Under the pieces are notes generated by a model, which was not told the origin of the DNA, did not search any database, and was given only the letters and a program-made list of their open reading frames with translations. A stretch of DNA of 64,000 nt, taken from positions 2,604,001 to 2,668,000 of the forward strand of contig NZ_CP076128.1 in assembly GCF_018736065.1 (NCBI RefSeq), written 5' to 3'. This document shows positions 29,634-39,568 of the stretch, piece by piece. Both the position numbers and the translations under genes were made by a program. This stretch comes from Flammeovirga kamogawensis. GTDB taxonomy: Bacteria > Bacteroidota > Bacteroidia > Cytophagales > Flammeovirgaceae. How positions within the stretch are numbered: position 1 is the first letter of the stretch; the number at the start of each line of letters is the position of its first letter.

Positions 29634-30629
29634 CTAATCTTCGTCTAAACGATATTTTGTAACATCCATTCCGAATGAAAGATTTCTATCAGACATTAAT
29701 GTTTCTAACTCAGTAAGAGATTTCTTACCAAAGTTTCTGAATTTCATCATGTCAGAAATCTCTAAAGATGCTAAATCTCCCAATGTTTTCACATCAGCAG
29801 CTTTTAAGCAATTATATGCACGAACTGAAAGCTCAAGGTCTGCAAGAGATGTTTTAAGAAGCTTACGCATTCTTAAGTATTCATCATCTATTTCAACTGC
29901 TTCTCCTCCTTCAATGTCATCAATGATCATATTCTTATCAGAGAATAACATGAAATGCTGAATCAAAATGTTCGCAGCTCCCTTCAACGCTTCTTCAGGA
30001 TGGATAGATCCATCTGATTGAATTTCAATAACCAATTTTTCAAAGTCAGTACGATCGTCAACTCTAAGGCTTTCGATATGGTATTGCACATTTTTTATTG
30101 GAGTAAAGATTGCGTCAATTGGAATAAAACCAACAATATCGTCAGCTTCACTTTCTGTTTGTTCATCAGCAGATAAATATCCACGGCCGTTTTGAATAGT
30201 CAATTCAACCTGAAGATTTACACTCTCATCCAAATTACAGATTACAAAGTCCGGATTAAGAACTTTATATTCCTCAGTAAACTGAGCAATATCGCCTGCT
30301 TTAAATTCACTTTTACCGCTAAGATTGACACTGATTTTCTGAGAAGGGTTCTCAGAATCCGCCTTAAAACGTACTTGTTTTAAGTTCAGAATTATTTCAG
30401 TTACGTCCTCTACTACACCATCAATTGTAGAATATTCATGAAGAACATTCGGAAATTTAATTCCTACGATAGCATATCCTTCTAGCGACGAAAGCAAAAT
30501 ACGTCTGAGAGCGTTACCTATTGTTAAACCGTAACCTTTTTCAAGTGGTTTAAATTCAAAAAGACCAGTGAAATCATCAGCCTTTTCTATTACCACTTTA
30601 TCGGGTCTTTGGAAAGCAAGAATGGACAT
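29634..30629 (-). CDS. rpoA: RNA polymerase alpha subunit
   Basis: The product has 331 residues. The N-terminal assembly domain (about 1-235) contains [17 protein letters not shown] linker follows, then a C-terminal DNA-binding domain (about 255-325) with [14 protein letters not shown] and [12 protein letters not shown]. It sits between rpsD and rplQ, the standard alpha-operon order. The 98-nt gap to rpsD holds an imperfect hairpin at 30670-30713 that could tune expression. Confidence 0.98.
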   Translation of the reverse strand: MSILAFQRPDKVVIEKADDFTGLFEFKPLEKGYGLTIGNALRRILLSSLEGYAIVGIKFPNVLHEYSTIDGVVEDVTEIILNLKQVRFKADSENPSQKISVNLSGKSEFKAGDIAQFTEEYKVLNPDFVICNLDESVNLQVELTIQNGRGYLSADEQTESEADDIVGFIPIDAIFTPIKNVQYHIESLRVDDRTDFEKLVIEIQSDGSIHPEEALKGAANILIQHFMLFSDKNMIIDDIEGGEAVEIDDEYLRMRKLLKTSLADLELSVRAYNCLKAADVKTLGDLASLEISDMMKFRNFGKKSLTELETLMSDRNLSFGMDVTKYRLDED

Positions 30630-30669
30630 ATAAAAGTTGTGGTTTTAATAATTTAATAAGATCTATACG

Positions 30670-30713
30670 AAAAGCTCCTAAGCATGATAAAAATAGCACA
30701 CTTAGAAGCTTTT
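30670..30713 (-). promoter_or_regulatory. Hairpin between rpsD and rpoA
   Basis: The 13-nt arms (30670-30682 / 30701-30713) pair with one mismatch around an 18-nt loop. The U-tract on the minus strand is only four long, so it looks more like an attenuator or processing site than a full terminator. A direct repeat of AGATCTAT flanks it at about 30660 and 30719. Confidence 0.5.
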
Positions 30714-30727
30714 TCCAAAGATCTATA

Positions 30728-31333
30728 TTACTTAGAGTACAACTCGACAATAAGTTGCTCTTGAATATTTTCAGGAATCTCGTCTCTTTCTGGGAATTGA
30801 ACGAATTTTCCAGTCATATTCTCAGCATTGTATTCTAACCAAGAATAAGCTGTACGTTGCTTACCAGAAGTAGCTTCCTTGATCACTTTGTTAGTTTGAG
30901 ACTTAGCGCGAACACCAATAACGTCACCAAACTTCAATGTATATGAAGGAATGTTTACTACTTTACCGTTCACAGTAATATGCTTATGCGATACCAATTG
31001 GCGAGCAGCACGACGAGTAGGAGCAAATCCTAAACGATAAACTGTGTTATCTAATCTTGCTTCAAGAAGTTGTAACAAGTTAGTACCTGTGATACCTGAC
31101 TTCTTAGCAGATTTTTCAAAAATATTACGGAACTGGCGCTCCAATACACCATAAGTGTATTTCGCTTTTTGCTTTGCAGCAAGCTGGATAGCATATTCAG
31201 ACTGCTTTCTGCGTCTGTTTTTACCATGCTGTCCTGGAGGATATGCCTTCTTTTTAAGTTCCTTGCATGCCCCGAAGATTGGATCATTAAACTTTCTAGC
31301 AATCTTCGACGTAGGCCCTGTATATCTAGCCAT
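30728..31333 (-). CDS. rpsD: 30S ribosomal protein S4
   Basis: The product has 201 residues with the [15 protein letters not shown] start and the S4 RNA-binding domain ([32 protein letters not shown], about 90-150, given here only as a landmark). S4 nucleates 30S assembly and represses the alpha operon in other bacteria. No N-terminal zinc cysteines are present. The 135-nt leader upstream carries stable hairpins that could be its autoregulatory site. Confidence 0.97.
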   Translation of the reverse strand: MARYTGPTSKIARKFNDPIFGACKELKKKAYPPGQHGKNRRRKQSEYAIQLAAKQKAKYTYGVLERQFRNIFEKSAKKSGITGTNLLQLLEARLDNTVYRLGFAPTRRAARQLVSHKHITVNGKVVNIPSYTLKFGDVIGVRAKSQTNKVIKEATSGKQRTAYSWLEYNAENMTGKFVQFPERDEIPENIQEQLIVELYSK

Positions 31334-31389
31334 TTCTCTAGAATTTTAGGAGTGTCTGTATTTATTAAATTCAGGAGGTGTCAATGATC

Positions 31390-31454
31390 TCTGTCGTGGC
31401 TTAAAACGACAGACCCTTGCTTTTTAACACACTCTTAGGTTTTGTTCTCAAAAC
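31390..31454 (-). promoter_or_regulatory. Structured leader between rpsK and rpsD
   Basis: Two hairpins lie in the 135-nt gap: an 8-bp perfect stem (31390-31397 / 31406-31413) and GTTTTG-ttct-CAAAAC (31439-31454). Their place just before rpsD suggests feedback control by S4; this is inference. Confidence 0.45.
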
Positions 31455-31468
31455 GAGAGGGTCTAAAC

Positions 31469-31864
31469 TTAGACTCTTCTACGTTTTGGAGGACGACAAC
31501 CATTGTGAGGTAGTGGAGTACAATCTTTGATGATTGTTACTTCAATACCTGAGTTTTGTACGGTACGGATAGCAGCCTCACGACCAGATCCTGGACCTTT
31601 TACAAAAACCTCAGCTTTACGCATACCTAGGTCGAATGCTACTTTCGCAGCATCTGATGACGCTTGTTGCGCAGCGTAAGGAGTGTTTTTCTTTGAGCCT
31701 CTGAAGCCCATTTTACCAGCTGAAGACCAAGAAATAACTTGTCCTTCTTTGTTGGTGAAAGAGATGATAATGTTGTTAAAAGAAGCTTTGATATGAACTT
31801 CTCCCTCCTGAGTAACATTAACTACTCTTTTCTTCGCTTTTTCGTTTTTTCTTCTTTGAGCCAT
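31469..31864 (-). CDS. rpsK: 30S ribosomal protein S11
   Basis: The product has 131 residues, the normal length. Conserved landmarks are [12 protein letters not shown] and the basic end [19 protein letters not shown]11 forms part of the platform at the mRNA exit. It lies between rpsM and rpsD. Confidence 0.98.
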   Translation of the reverse strand: MAQRRKNEKAKKRVVNVTQEGEVHIKASFNNIIISFTNKEGQVISWSSAGKMGFRGSKKNTPYAAQQASSDAAKVAFDLGMRKAEVFVKGPGSGREAAIRTVQNSGIEVTIIKDCTPLPHNGCRPPKRRRV

Positions 31865-31899
31865 AATTCTTAATGTTCAGCTATTAGCTAGGAACTAAA

Positions 31900-32268
31900 T
31901 TATTTCTTCTTGTTTGCAACAGTCTTACGCTTACCCTTACGAGTACGTGAGTTGTTCTTGGTATGTTGACCTCGAACAGGCAAACCTCTTCTGTGACGTA
32001 ATCCTCTGTAACATCCGATGTCCATCAATCGCTTGATGTTCAACTGAATTTCAGATTTTAATTCACCTTCGATTTTGTGACCTTCTGTGATAAGTTCACG
32101 AATCTTTTGTGATTCTTCGTCTGTCCAATCTTGGACTTTTTTATCCTCGCTTACTCCAGCTTCAGCAAGAATAATTGCCGCTGACGATTTACCAATTCCA
32201 AAGATGTAAGTTAACGAAATTACACCTCTTTTGTTATTAGGTATGTCAACACCTGCAATACGTGCCAT
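31900..32268 (-). CDS. rpsM: 30S ribosomal protein S13
   Basis: The product has 122 residues. It starts [15 protein letters not shown] and has the helix-two-turn-helix region and the [11 protein letters not shown] motif before a basic tail. S13 contacts the large subunit and the P-site tRNA. It follows rpmJ and precedes rpsK. Confidence 0.98.
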   Translation of the reverse strand: MARIAGVDIPNNKRGVISLTYIFGIGKSSAAIILAEAGVSEDKKVQDWTDEESQKIRELITEGHKIEGELKSEIQLNIKRLMDIGCYRGLRHRRGLPVRGQHTKNNSRTRKGKRKTVANKKK

Positions 32269-32328
32269 GTTTTACTGTGAACGGTTACTTTGTAAAACTT
32301 AATTTTAACTTGCTAATTGTACTAAAAA

Positions 32329-32445
32329 TTATCCTTGACGTTGTTTATGTCTAGGATTCTTTTTGTTAATAATGTACAATTTGCCATTGCGGCGGATGAT
32401 TTTATCATCTGCGCTGCGTTTTTTGATAGAAGCTTTGACTTTCAT
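32329..32445 (-). CDS. rpmJ: 50S ribosomal protein L36 (zinc-independent form)
   Basis: This 38-codon gene reads [16 protein letters not shown], then [21 protein letters not shown]. The pattern is L36 but all four zinc ligands of the C+ form are not kept: no Cys occurs. This C- form is common in Bacteroidota. It lies between infA and rpsM, the expected place, after a 225-nt gap with promoter-like elements. Confidence 0.95.
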   Translation of the reverse strand: MKVKASIKKRSADDKIIRRNGKLYIINKKNPRHKQRQG

Positions 32446-32573
32446 TGCTCCGGTTTTTTTTAGAAAACGTGAAATTCCCTGATTAAAATGTCAAGGCACT
32501 CGAAAGTCGCCTATCCATGCTCAGTTTACCCATAAGTAAAACATCACATGCACTCAACCTACCTTCTTTAATG

Positions 32574-32656
32574 CAAAAATAGAGGGAATAATCCCCTTAT
32601 TTTGTTACTGCCTGTTAATCTAAATGAATAAAATTAAACATCGGCCTGCAAAGATA
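32574..32656 (-). promoter_or_regulatory. Putative internal promoter elements ahead of rpmJ
   Basis: On the minus strand TATCTTTG (32649-32656) and TATTTTTG (32574-32581) both fit TAnnTTTG. The first continues as TTTGCAG, like the rplP promoter. The -33 elements are weak. Together they suggest an internal start giving rpmJ-rpsM-rpsK-rpsD-rpoA-rplQ their own transcript with a leader of up to about 200 nt. Confidence 0.5.
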
Positions 32657-32670
32657 GACATTTTTTTGAA

Positions 32671-32889
32671 TTATTTATATCTATAAACAATTCTTCCTTT
32701 AGTAAGATCATATGGAGACATTTCCAAACGAACTCTGTCACCTGGGAGAATACGAATGTAATGCATACGCATTTTACCAGATATGTGTGCTACAACCTGG
32801 TGACCATTCTTTAACTCCACACGAAACATCGCGTTAGAAAGTGCCTCAACGATCGTACCGTCTTGGGTAATGTTTGATTGTTTTGGCAT
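32671..32889 (-). CDS. infA: Translation initiation factor IF-1
   Basis: The product has 72 residues, a single S1-like OB fold with [17 protein letters not shown] and [17 protein letters not shown]. It binds the ribosomal A site during initiation. It follows map by 12 nt. Confidence 0.98.
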   Translation of the reverse strand: MPKQSNITQDGTIVEALSNAMFRVELKNGHQVVAHISGKMRMHYIRILPGDRVRLEMSPYDLTKGRIVYRYK

Positions 32890-32901
32890 TTGATATTAAC
32901 T

Positions 32902-33675
32902 TTAAAATGGATATACTTCCTCAATGTACTTGAACGTTGTCAACACTTCAGTTTTACCATCAACGATAGCTACTGTGTGTTCATAATGGGCTGAAGGTTT
33001 ACGATCTCTCGTACGAATTGTCCATCCATCAGCATCTTGTGTTATTGCTCTAGTTCCTAAGTTAATCATAGGTTCTATTGCGATCACCAAACCATCTTTG
33101 ATTTTCAATCCTCTACCTCTTTTCCCATAATTAGGTACTTCTGGTTTTTCATGAAGGTTTTTACCTAATCCATGTCCTACCAATTCCCTAACTACTCCAT
33201 AACCATGCATTTCTGCATGTTGCTGTACAGCAAAACTTACATCACCAATTCTATTATTGATTTTACAAGCTTCCACACCTTTCTGAAGTGATTCTTGTGT
33301 AACCTTTAAAAGTTTCATTGTATCTGCATCAACTTCTCCAACAGGATAAGTATAAGCACTATCAGAATGAAACCCATTTAAAAACACTCCACAATCAAGT
33401 GATATTACATCACCACTTTTCAATTCATAATCAGATGGAATACCATGCACAATAACATCATTTAGTGACATACATAATGTTGCAGGAAATCCATTATAAT
33501 TCAAGAATGAGGGGTGAGCCCCATTATCCTTAATAAAATCATGAGCGATTTTATCAAGAGTATTAAGGCTAACCCCTTCTTTAATATTCTTTGCGACCTC
33601 ACCATGTGCACGGCCGAGTAAATCGGCACTGATACGCATTAATTCGATCTCTTCTTCTGTCTTGTAGTATACCAT
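32902..33675 (-). CDS. map: Methionine aminopeptidase type I
   Basis: The product has 257 residues. The metal ligands are visible as Asp in SLDCGVFLNGFHSDSAYT, His in VGHGLGKNLHE, and Glu in IAIEPMI and EHTVAI. It removes the initiator methionine from nascent proteins. It overlaps secY by 1 nt and precedes infA, the usual spc-operon context. Confidence 0.97.
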   Translation of the reverse strand: MVYYKTEEEIELMRISADLLGRAHGEVAKNIKEGVSLNTLDKIAHDFIKDNGAHPSFLNYNGFPATLCMSLNDVIVHGIPSDYELKSGDVISLDCGVFLNGFHSDSAYTYPVGEVDADTMKLLKVTQESLQKGVEACKINNRIGDVSFAVQQHAEMHGYGVVRELVGHGLGKNLHEKPEVPNYGKRGRGLKIKDGLVIAIEPMINLGTRAITQDADGWTIRTRDRKPSAHYEHTVAIVDGKTEVLTTFKYIEEVYPF

Positions 33676-34997
33676 TAGACTGTTGCCACGTTTTGGCGTC
33701 CTTTGATATTTCCAGACTTCATCATTGAATCATAGTTTTGCATTAGCAAGTATGATTCAATTTGCTGTAGCGTATCTAAGATAACACCCACCATAATAAT
33801 TAGTGAAGTACCACCGTAGAATCTAGAAAAAGCAGAACTTACACCTAACATACTTGCAAAAGCAGGTAAGATAGCAACAACCGCAAGGTAAATTGCTGAA
33901 GGTAAAGTAATACGATCTAGAATCCAGCTAATAAAACCTGAAGTTTCTTCACCTGGTTTGACATTTGGTACAAATGCATTATTTCTTTTCAAATCTTCAG
34001 CCATCTGATCAGGGTTTATCGTGATCGCTGTGTAGAAGTAAGTGAAAAGTAAAATCATTGTTGCAAATGTTGCGTTATATGCAAAAGATGTGTAATCAGA
34101 GAAATTCTGCATTACCCATCTAGCAGTATCGCTTTCATCTGCCCAAACGCCTGCGATCAATGAAGGAAGGAACATCAGAGATTGTGCAAAGATAATAGGC
34201 ATAACGTTCGCAGCATTCACTTTTAAAGGAATGTATGAACGTTGACCTGTAGCAAGCGTACGCTTTTTACCTCCAGCTCCAACAACCTGACGTGCATATT
34301 GCACTGGTACTTTACGAACAGCAGCGTTCAATAGAACAACTCCCATTACGATAAAGAATAAAGCTACTAATTCAACAACCAATAAGATACTGAAACCTTG
34401 TGTTTGGAATTCTTGAATAATAGCAGTAGGAAAACTCGATATAATACCAATCATGATCAGCATTGATATACCGTTTCCAATTCCTTTCTCCGTGATTTTT
34501 TCACCAAGCCACATACAGAAAACCGTACCTGCAGTCAAGATAATCATGGCTGCTGGGTAGAATAGTGACTGGTTGATTACGATTGCCTCGTTAGGAATAG
34601 TTGAATATAAATATCCAGATCCTTGTGCGAGGGTAATCACGATCGTCAAAACACGCGTAATTTGGTTAATGCGTTTACGTCCTGACTCTCCTTCTTTCTG
34701 CATACGCTGAAAGTAAGGTACAGCCATCCCTAATAACTGTATCACGATGGATGCAGAAATGTAAGGCATAATACCAAGAGCAAAAATAGATGCACGCGTA
34801 AACGCACCACCTAAAAATAGGTTTAACATCCCTAGCATACCTCCTGAAGATTCAGTAAGTGCACTAGGATCTACTCCTGGAAGGACGATATACGACCCCA
34901 ATCTAAAAATCGCTAGGAAACACAGAGTGTAGAAAATTCTACCTCTGAGCTCCTCGATTGAAAAAATGTTCTTCAGTGTCTTGACAAACTTATTCAT
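33675..34997 (-). CDS. secY: Protein translocase subunit SecY
   Basis: The product has 440 residues with about ten membrane spans. Landmarks are the plug-region sequence GIMPYISASIVIQLL, the EKGIGNGISMLI motif, and the cytoplasmic loop NVKPGEETSGFI. It forms the channel for secretory and membrane proteins with SecE and SecG. It lies 6 nt after rplO. Confidence 0.98.
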   Translation of the reverse strand: MNKFVKTLKNIFSIEELRGRIFYTLCFLAIFRLGSYIVLPGVDPSALTESSGGMLGMLNLFLGGAFTRASIFALGIMPYISASIVIQLLGMAVPYFQRMQKEGESGRKRINQITRVLTIVITLAQGSGYLYSTIPNEAIVINQSLFYPAAMIILTAGTVFCMWLGEKITEKGIGNGISMLIMIGIISSFPTAIIQEFQTQGFSILLVVELVALFFIVMGVVLLNAAVRKVPVQYARQVVGAGGKKRTLATGQRSYIPLKVNAANVMPIIFAQSLMFLPSLIAGVWADESDTARWVMQNFSDYTSFAYNATFATMILLFTYFYTAITINPDQMAEDLKRNNAFVPNVKPGEETSGFISWILDRITLPSAIYLAVVAILPAFASMLGVSSAFSRFYGGTSLIIMVGVILDTLQQIESYLLMQNYDSMMKSGNIKGRQNVATV

Positions 34998-35003
34998 AGC
35001 TTC

Positions 35004-35453
35004 TTACAATGTAATCGCTTTTCCGCCTGCTTTTTCGATTGCCTCTTTAGCAGATGCAGAGAAAGCGTTCGCCGAAATCTCTACTGTTGCAGTTAGTGCA
35101 CCAGTTCCAAGAATTTTAACTTTATCATTCTTAGAAATAATACCTAACTCCACGAATGTCTCAAATGCGAAAGTTGTTACGCCTTTTTCGTCAGCGATCT
35201 TTTGGATACGATCCAAGTTGATTGCTTTATATTCAACTCTAAAAGGAGAGTTGAACCCGAATTTAGGTACGCGACGTTGTAATGGCATTTGACCTCCTTC
35301 GAAGCCAAACTTCTGGCTATAACCAGAACGAGACTTAGCTCCTTTGTGACCACGTGTTGACGTGCCTCCACGACCAGAACCTTGTCCACGACCTACGCGC
35401 TTATTTTGGCGAACTTTTCCACCTTTCGCAGGACTTAGTGTATGCAGTTTCAT
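35004..35453 (-). CDS. rplO: 50S ribosomal protein L15
   Basis: The product has 149 residues with the Gly/Arg-rich N-terminus ([20 protein letters not shown]) and the [13 protein letters not shown] motif. It precedes secY as in most bacteria. Confidence 0.98.
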   Translation of the reverse strand: MKLHTLSPAKGGKVRQNKRVGRGQGSGRGGTSTRGHKGAKSRSGYSQKFGFEGGQMPLQRRVPKFGFNSPFRVEYKAINLDRIQKIADEKGVTTFAFETFVELGIISKNDKVKILGTGALTATVEISANAFSASAKEAIEKAGGKAITL

Positions 35454-35512
35454 GACTGTTTCCCAATTAATACCTTTAAAGTACTAATGCCTTGTGCAAA
35501 AGTACAAAGAAT

Positions 35513-35692
35513 TTACAACTCTTCCACGCTGATTAGGTGATCAACAGCCTTAACCATGCCAAGGATCTGAGGATTAGCTTCCTTTTCCACAGATTTGTTG
35601 ATTTTTCCTAGACCAAGCGCTTTAATTGTGCGTTTTTGTCTTTCAGGACGACCGATCAACGATCTAACCTGAGTAATACGGATCTTTGCCAT
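35513..35692 (-). CDS. rpmD: 50S ribosomal protein L30
   Basis: This 59-residue gene starts MAKIRITQVRSLIGRPERQK and continues with LGLGKINKSVEKE and GMVKAVDHLISVEEL. Length and sequence are standard for bacterial L30. It sits between rpsE and rplO as expected. Confidence 0.95.
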   Translation of the reverse strand: MAKIRITQVRSLIGRPERQKRTIKALGLGKINKSVEKEANPQILGMVKAVDHLISVEEL

Positions 35693-35711
35693 AACAGATT
35701 AAATTTATTGA

Positions 35712-36236
35712 TTAGCCGTTAAAAACTTTGCTCAATTTCACTCCGCGTTGGTCAGCTACCATGCGTGGATCACGCAATTTAAGTAGTGCATCAAAAGTTG
35801 CTTTAACCACGTTATGTGGGTTAGAAGAACCTTGTGACTTTGCCAATACGTCGTGAACACCTGCTGATTCTAGTACTGCACGCATCGCACCACCTGCGAT
35901 AACACCAGTACCTGCAGAAGCAGGTTTGATAAGAACACGTCCGCCGCCGAATTTACCTTTTTGAGGGTGTGGAACAGTACCTTTCAATACTGGAACCTTC
36001 ATCAAGTTCTTTTTAGCGTCGTCGATGCCTTTAGTAATTGCGTCAGTTACCTCGTTGGCTTTACCCAAACCATAACCTGCAACACCATCACCGTTACCTA
36101 CAACTACGATTGCAGAAAAGCTGAAGCGTCTACCGCCTTTTACTACCTTAGCTACACGCTTGATAGCAACAACTTTTTCTGTAAGCTCTAGATCGGCTGA
36201 TTTTACTTTTGTTACGTTCTGTTTCATTTCTGACAA
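35712..36236 (-). CDS. rpsE: 30S ribosomal protein S5
   Basis: The product has 174 residues. The double-stranded RNA-binding part shows [21 protein letters not shown], and the C-terminal domain shows [20 protein letters not shown]5 acts in decoding accuracy at the mRNA entry. Confidence 0.98.
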   Translation of the reverse strand: MSEMKQNVTKVKSADLELTEKVVAIKRVAKVVKGGRRFSFSAIVVVGNGDGVAGYGLGKANEVTDAITKGIDDAKKNLMKVPVLKGTVPHPQKGKFGGGRVLIKPASAGTGVIAGGAMRAVLESAGVHDVLAKSQGSSNPHNVVKATFDALLKLRDPRMVADQRGVKLSKVFNG

Positions 36237-36240
36237 CTCT

Positions 36241-36594
36241 TTAGAATTTCAAACCACCTTCTCTAGCACCTTCTGCTAACGCTTTCACTTTACCGTGGTA
36301 AAGGTAACCGTTACGGTCAAAAACAACCGTAGAAATACCAGCAGCAGTAGCTTTTTCAGCAACCTTTTTGCCTACTTCTGAAGCCAAAGCTATGTTCGTA
36401 GATTTGCTTTCAGCATTAATCTCACGAGAGCTTATAGCAGCAACAGTACGGCCGTTTAGGTCGTCGATCAACTGCACATAAATTGCAGTATTACTCTTAT
36501 ATACAGAGAGTCTAGGACGTTCTGGTGTACCAGAAACCTTCTTACGAATGCCCCTTTTGATTCTCAGTCTTCTCAGATCTTTCTTAGTGGCCAT
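36241..36594 (-). CDS. rplR: 50S ribosomal protein L18
   Basis: The product has 117 residues with the basic start [21 protein letters not shown] and the C-terminal [25 protein letters not shown]18 binds 5S rRNA. It starts 5 nt after the rplF stop and precedes rpsE by 4 nt. Confidence 0.98.
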   Translation of the reverse strand: MATKKDLRRLRIKRGIRKKVSGTPERPRLSVYKSNTAIYVQLIDDLNGRTVAAISSREINAESKSTNIALASEVGKKVAEKATAAGISTVVFDRNGYLYHGKVKALAEGAREGGLKF

Positions 36595-36599
36595 ACTTG

Positions 36600-37157
36600 T
36601 TATTTTTTACCAGCAGCTTTACCTGCTTTTCTTCTAATCTCTTCACCAACATACTTCACGCCTTTACCTTTATATGGTTCTGGCTTTCTGAATGAGCGAA
36701 CTTTTGCAGCTACTTGTCCAACCAATTGCTTGTCCACACCTTCGATGTGTACTACAGGCGGTTGACCTTTTACTGTTTCAGCACTCACCTTAATTTCCGC
36801 TGGAACTTGGAAAAGGATTCGGTGTGAATAACCAAGATCAAGGTCTAATAATTGACCTTGTACCGATGCTTTAAAACCAACACCAACTAACTCTAATGAT
36901 TTTTTGTATCCTTCAGATACACCAATCACCATGTTTTGAGTTAAAGCTCTATAAAGACCGTGCAAAGAGCGGTGGTCTTTATGATCTGAAGAACGTCCGA
37001 AACGTACTTCAGAACCTTCAATCTCAACGTTGATGTCTTTGTTGATTTCCTGTGTTAACTCTCCTTTCTGTCCTTTCACTACTAATACGTTAGCATCAGT
37101 AACTGAAATTTCAACACCTGAAGGAATAGTTACAGGTTTTTTACCAATTCTTGACAT
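36600..37157 (-). CDS. rplF: 50S ribosomal protein L6
   Basis: The product has 185 residues with two repeated L6 domains. It starts MSRIGKKPVTIPSGVEI and contains the signature PEPYKGKGVKY near the end. It lies 85 nt after rpsH. Confidence 0.98.
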   Translation of the reverse strand: MSRIGKKPVTIPSGVEISVTDANVLVVKGQKGELTQEINKDINVEIEGSEVRFGRSSDHKDHRSLHGLYRALTQNMVIGVSEGYKKSLELVGVGFKASVQGQLLDLDLGYSHRILFQVPAEIKVSAETVKGQPPVVHIEGVDKQLVGQVAAKVRSFRKPEPYKGKGVKYVGEEIRRKAGKAAGKK

Positions 37158-37242
37158 GGTTTTCTAATTAAGGCTTAAGTCTTCGAAATACAAATGTATT
37201 GAAGAGCGGTCAGCCATTATTGTTAAAAGTATTCTTTTACTC

Positions 37243-37641
37243 TTAGTAAACGTAGCAAAGTACTTCGCCACCAACATTCAATTCACGTGCTTCTTTGTCA
37301 GTCATCACACCTTTCGAAGTTGAAAGGATTGCGATACCTAAACCATTAAGTACACGCGGCATGCTCTTAGCGTTAGCATACTTACGGAGACCTGGACGTG
37401 ATACACGTTCCAAATCAACTACCGCAGGTTGCTTAGTTACAGGATGATACTTTAATGCGATTTTGATCACACCTTGAGTATTTACACCATCCTCGAACTT
37501 GTAGCCTTGAACGAAGCCTTTCTCATGCAGTACCTTAGTCATTTGCTTCTTAATTTTCGAAGCAGGAACTTCTACGATGCGCTTGTTTGCGCTAATCGCA
37601 TTTCTAAGTCTCGTAAGGTAGTCTGCTATAGGATCTGTCAT
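37243..37641 (-). CDS. rpsH: 30S ribosomal protein S8
   Basis: The product has 132 residues from the ATG at 37641, whose MTDPIADYLTRLRNA matches the family start; ATGs 2 and 5 codons upstream add MQAMA and look accidental. The C-terminal motif is STSKGVMTDKEARELNVGGE. S8 binds the central domain of 16S rRNA and in E. coli represses the spc operon. Confidence 0.95.
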   Translation of the reverse strand: MTDPIADYLTRLRNAISANKRIVEVPASKIKKQMTKVLHEKGFVQGYKFEDGVNTQGVIKIALKYHPVTKQPAVVDLERVSRPGLRKYANAKSMPRVLNGLGIAILSTSKGVMTDKEARELNVGGEVLCYVY

Positions 37642-37700
37642 TGCCATTGCTTGCAAATATTTTTACAGCACATATAGTGCCGTAGGTTCCTAAATTTTAA

Positions 37701-37970
37701 TTACCAGCTCGATTTTGTAACGCCTGGGATTTTACCTGCTGATGCCATCTCACGGAAAGTAACACGTGAGATACCAAATTTACGCATGTAACCTTTTGGA
37801 CGTCCAGTTAATTTACAACGATTGTGTAAACGTACTGGTGAAGAGTTTTTAGGAAGTTTATCTAAACCTTCCCAATCACCTGCTTCTTTTAGAGCTTTGC
37901 GCTTGTCTGCGAACTTTGCCACAAGTCTTTCACGCTTACGCTCTCTCGCTTTTATCGCTTCTCTTGCCAT
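37701..37970 (-). CDS. rpsN: 30S ribosomal protein S14 (zinc-independent form)
   Basis: The product has 89 residues, the long C- form of S14: only one Cys is present and the CxxC zinc pairs are absent. Landmarks are [22 protein letters not shown] and the end PGVTKSSW. Confidence 0.97.
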   Translation of the reverse strand: MAREAIKARERKRERLVAKFADKRKALKEAGDWEGLDKLPKNSSPVRLHNRCKLTGRPKGYMRKFGISRVTFREMASAGKIPGVTKSSW

Positions 37971-37985
37971 AGTTTCTCGTGTTTA

Positions 37986-38534
37986 CTACTTTTTCTTAAA
38001 AGGCATTCCAAATAACTTGAGTAGCTCGTAAGCTTCCTCATCAGATTTAGCAGAAGTAGTGAACGTAATGTCCATACCTGTTACTTTTTTCACTTGATCA
38101 AGTTTGATCTCAGGGAAAATGATCTGCTCCTTCACACCTAAAGTGTAGTTACCACGACCATCCAATTTATCTTTGATACCTTGGAAGTCACGCTCACGAG
38201 GAATAGCAATTGTGATCAAACGATCTAAGAATTGATACATTCTGTCACCTCTTAAAGTTACACGAGCGCCAATTGGCATATCCTCACGTAATTTGAAGTT
38301 CGAGATTGATTTCTTTGACATCGTTGGAACTGCTTTTTGACCTGCAATAGTAGTTAATTCTTCTACTGCAACATCTACGAGCTTTTTGTCTGCAACTGCC
38401 TCACCAACACCACGGTTGATGATAATCTTTTCCAATTTTGGAACTTGCATTACAGACTTGTAATTGAAACGTTCCTTTAATGCTGGAACGATTTCCGCCT
38501 GGTATTTGTCCTTTAATCTTGTCGCTGTAGCCAT
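37986..38534 (-). CDS. rplE: 50S ribosomal protein L5
   Basis: The product has 182 residues with [13 protein letters not shown], the P-site loop region [19 protein letters not shown], and the [15 protein letters not shown] end. L5 binds 5S rRNA. Its start overlaps the rplX stop by 1 nt. Confidence 0.98.
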   Translation of the reverse strand: MATATRLKDKYQAEIVPALKERFNYKSVMQVPKLEKIIINRGVGEAVADKKLVDVAVEELTTIAGQKAVPTMSKKSISNFKLREDMPIGARVTLRGDRMYQFLDRLITIAIPRERDFQGIKDKLDGRGNYTLGVKEQIIFPEIKLDQVKKVTGMDITFTTSAKSDEEAYELLKLFGMPFKKK

Positions 38535-38857
38535 TAGTCGATAAATTTTCCAGTGTTCTTAGAATATCTTTTCAACTTACCGTTTTCGTCTAGCTTACGA
38601 CCTACGCGAGTTGATTTACCCGTTTCAGGATCGATTAACATGATGTTAGAGACGTGAATTGGTGCTTCCATTTTTTTCACTCCACCTTCTGGCTTTTCAG
38701 CAGTTGGTTTGATGTGTTTGGTAACCATATTCACTCCTTCAACAGTGGCACGCTCCTTCTCACGATCGACAGCAAGTACTACACCTTCTGTACCTTTATG
38801 GTTACCAGAGATGATCGCTACTTTGTCGCCTTGTTTGATATGGAATTTTCTATTCAT
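38534..38857 (-). CDS. rplX: 50S ribosomal protein L24
   Basis: The product has 107 residues. The KOW motif is [19 protein letters not shown]; further on comes [20 protein letters not shown]. It starts 5 nt after the rplN stop. It begins assembly of the large subunit. Confidence 0.98.
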   Translation of the reverse strand: MNRKFHIKQGDKVAIISGNHKGTEGVVLAVDREKERATVEGVNMVTKHIKPTAEKPEGGVKKMEAPIHVSNIMLIDPETGKSTRVGRKLDENGKLKRYSKNTGKFID

Positions 38858-38862
38858 AACTC

Positions 38863-39231
38863 TTAGAGTACCTCAGGTGCTAACGAAACGATTTTCATAA
38901 ATTGCTTCTCACGAAGCTCTCTTGCGACTGGTCCGAAGATACGAGTACCTCTTGGCTCATCTGTAGCAGTTAATAAAACTGCTGCATTGTCTTCGAAACG
39001 AATGTAAGAACCGTCCTTTCTACGAACTTCTTTTTTAGTTCTTACAACAACCGCTTTAGATACAGTCCCTTTCTTTACATTTGAAGAAGGGATAGCTGAT
39101 TTCACAGAAACGACAATTTTGTCGCCCACGCTAGCGTAACGCTTACGTGTACCACCCAATACGCGGATACAAAGTACCTCTTTTGCGCCTGAGTTATCTG
39201 CTACTGACAGTCTTGATTCCTGTTGTATCAT
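38863..39231 (-). CDS. rplN: 50S ribosomal protein L14
   Basis: The product has 122 residues, starting [18 protein letters not shown] and ending in the conserved [11 protein letters not shown]. It is separated from rpsQ by 71 nt. Confidence 0.98.
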   Translation of the reverse strand: MIQQESRLSVADNSGAKEVLCIRVLGGTRKRYASVGDKIVVSVKSAIPSSNVKKGTVSKAVVVRTKKEVRRKDGSYIRFEDNAAVLLTATDEPRGTRIFGPVARELREKQFMKIVSLAPEVL

Positions 39232-39302
39232 TGTCCTATCCTATTAAGGATTCTTTACTTGGTGATTGTAAAATTTTAATTTTTGGTGGTTAGAAAAATG
39301 AA

Positions 39303-39557
39303 TTACTTCGCTTTTTCTACTACCTCCACCAATCTCCAACGTTTACGCGCGCTCAATGGGCGCGTCTCCATGATTCTTACGGTATCTCCGATACCGGCAG
39401 TGTTACCTTCGTCGTGCGCCATAAATTTCTTCGTCTTCTTGATATACTTACCGTACATCGGGTGTTTTTGACGTGTTTCCACTACCACCGTGATCGACTT
39501 GTCCATTTTGTCGCTTACAACTACTCCGGTACGTTGCTTTCTGAAATTTCTTTCCAT
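39303..39557 (-). CDS. rpsQ: 30S ribosomal protein S17
   Basis: The product has 84 residues, an OB-fold rRNA-binding protein with [15 protein letters not shown] and [23 protein letters not shown]. It follows rpmC by 11 nt. Confidence 0.98.
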   Translation of the reverse strand: MERNFRKQRTGVVVSDKMDKSITVVVETRQKHPMYGKYIKKTKKFMAHDEGNTAGIGDTVRIMETRPLSARKRWRLVEVVEKAK

Positions 39558-39568
39558 TGTCAGGTATC

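Noticed and set aside
34966-35292. Plus-strand 108-residue ORF opposite rplO
   Set aside because: It is antisense to a ribosomal protein gene and has no support.
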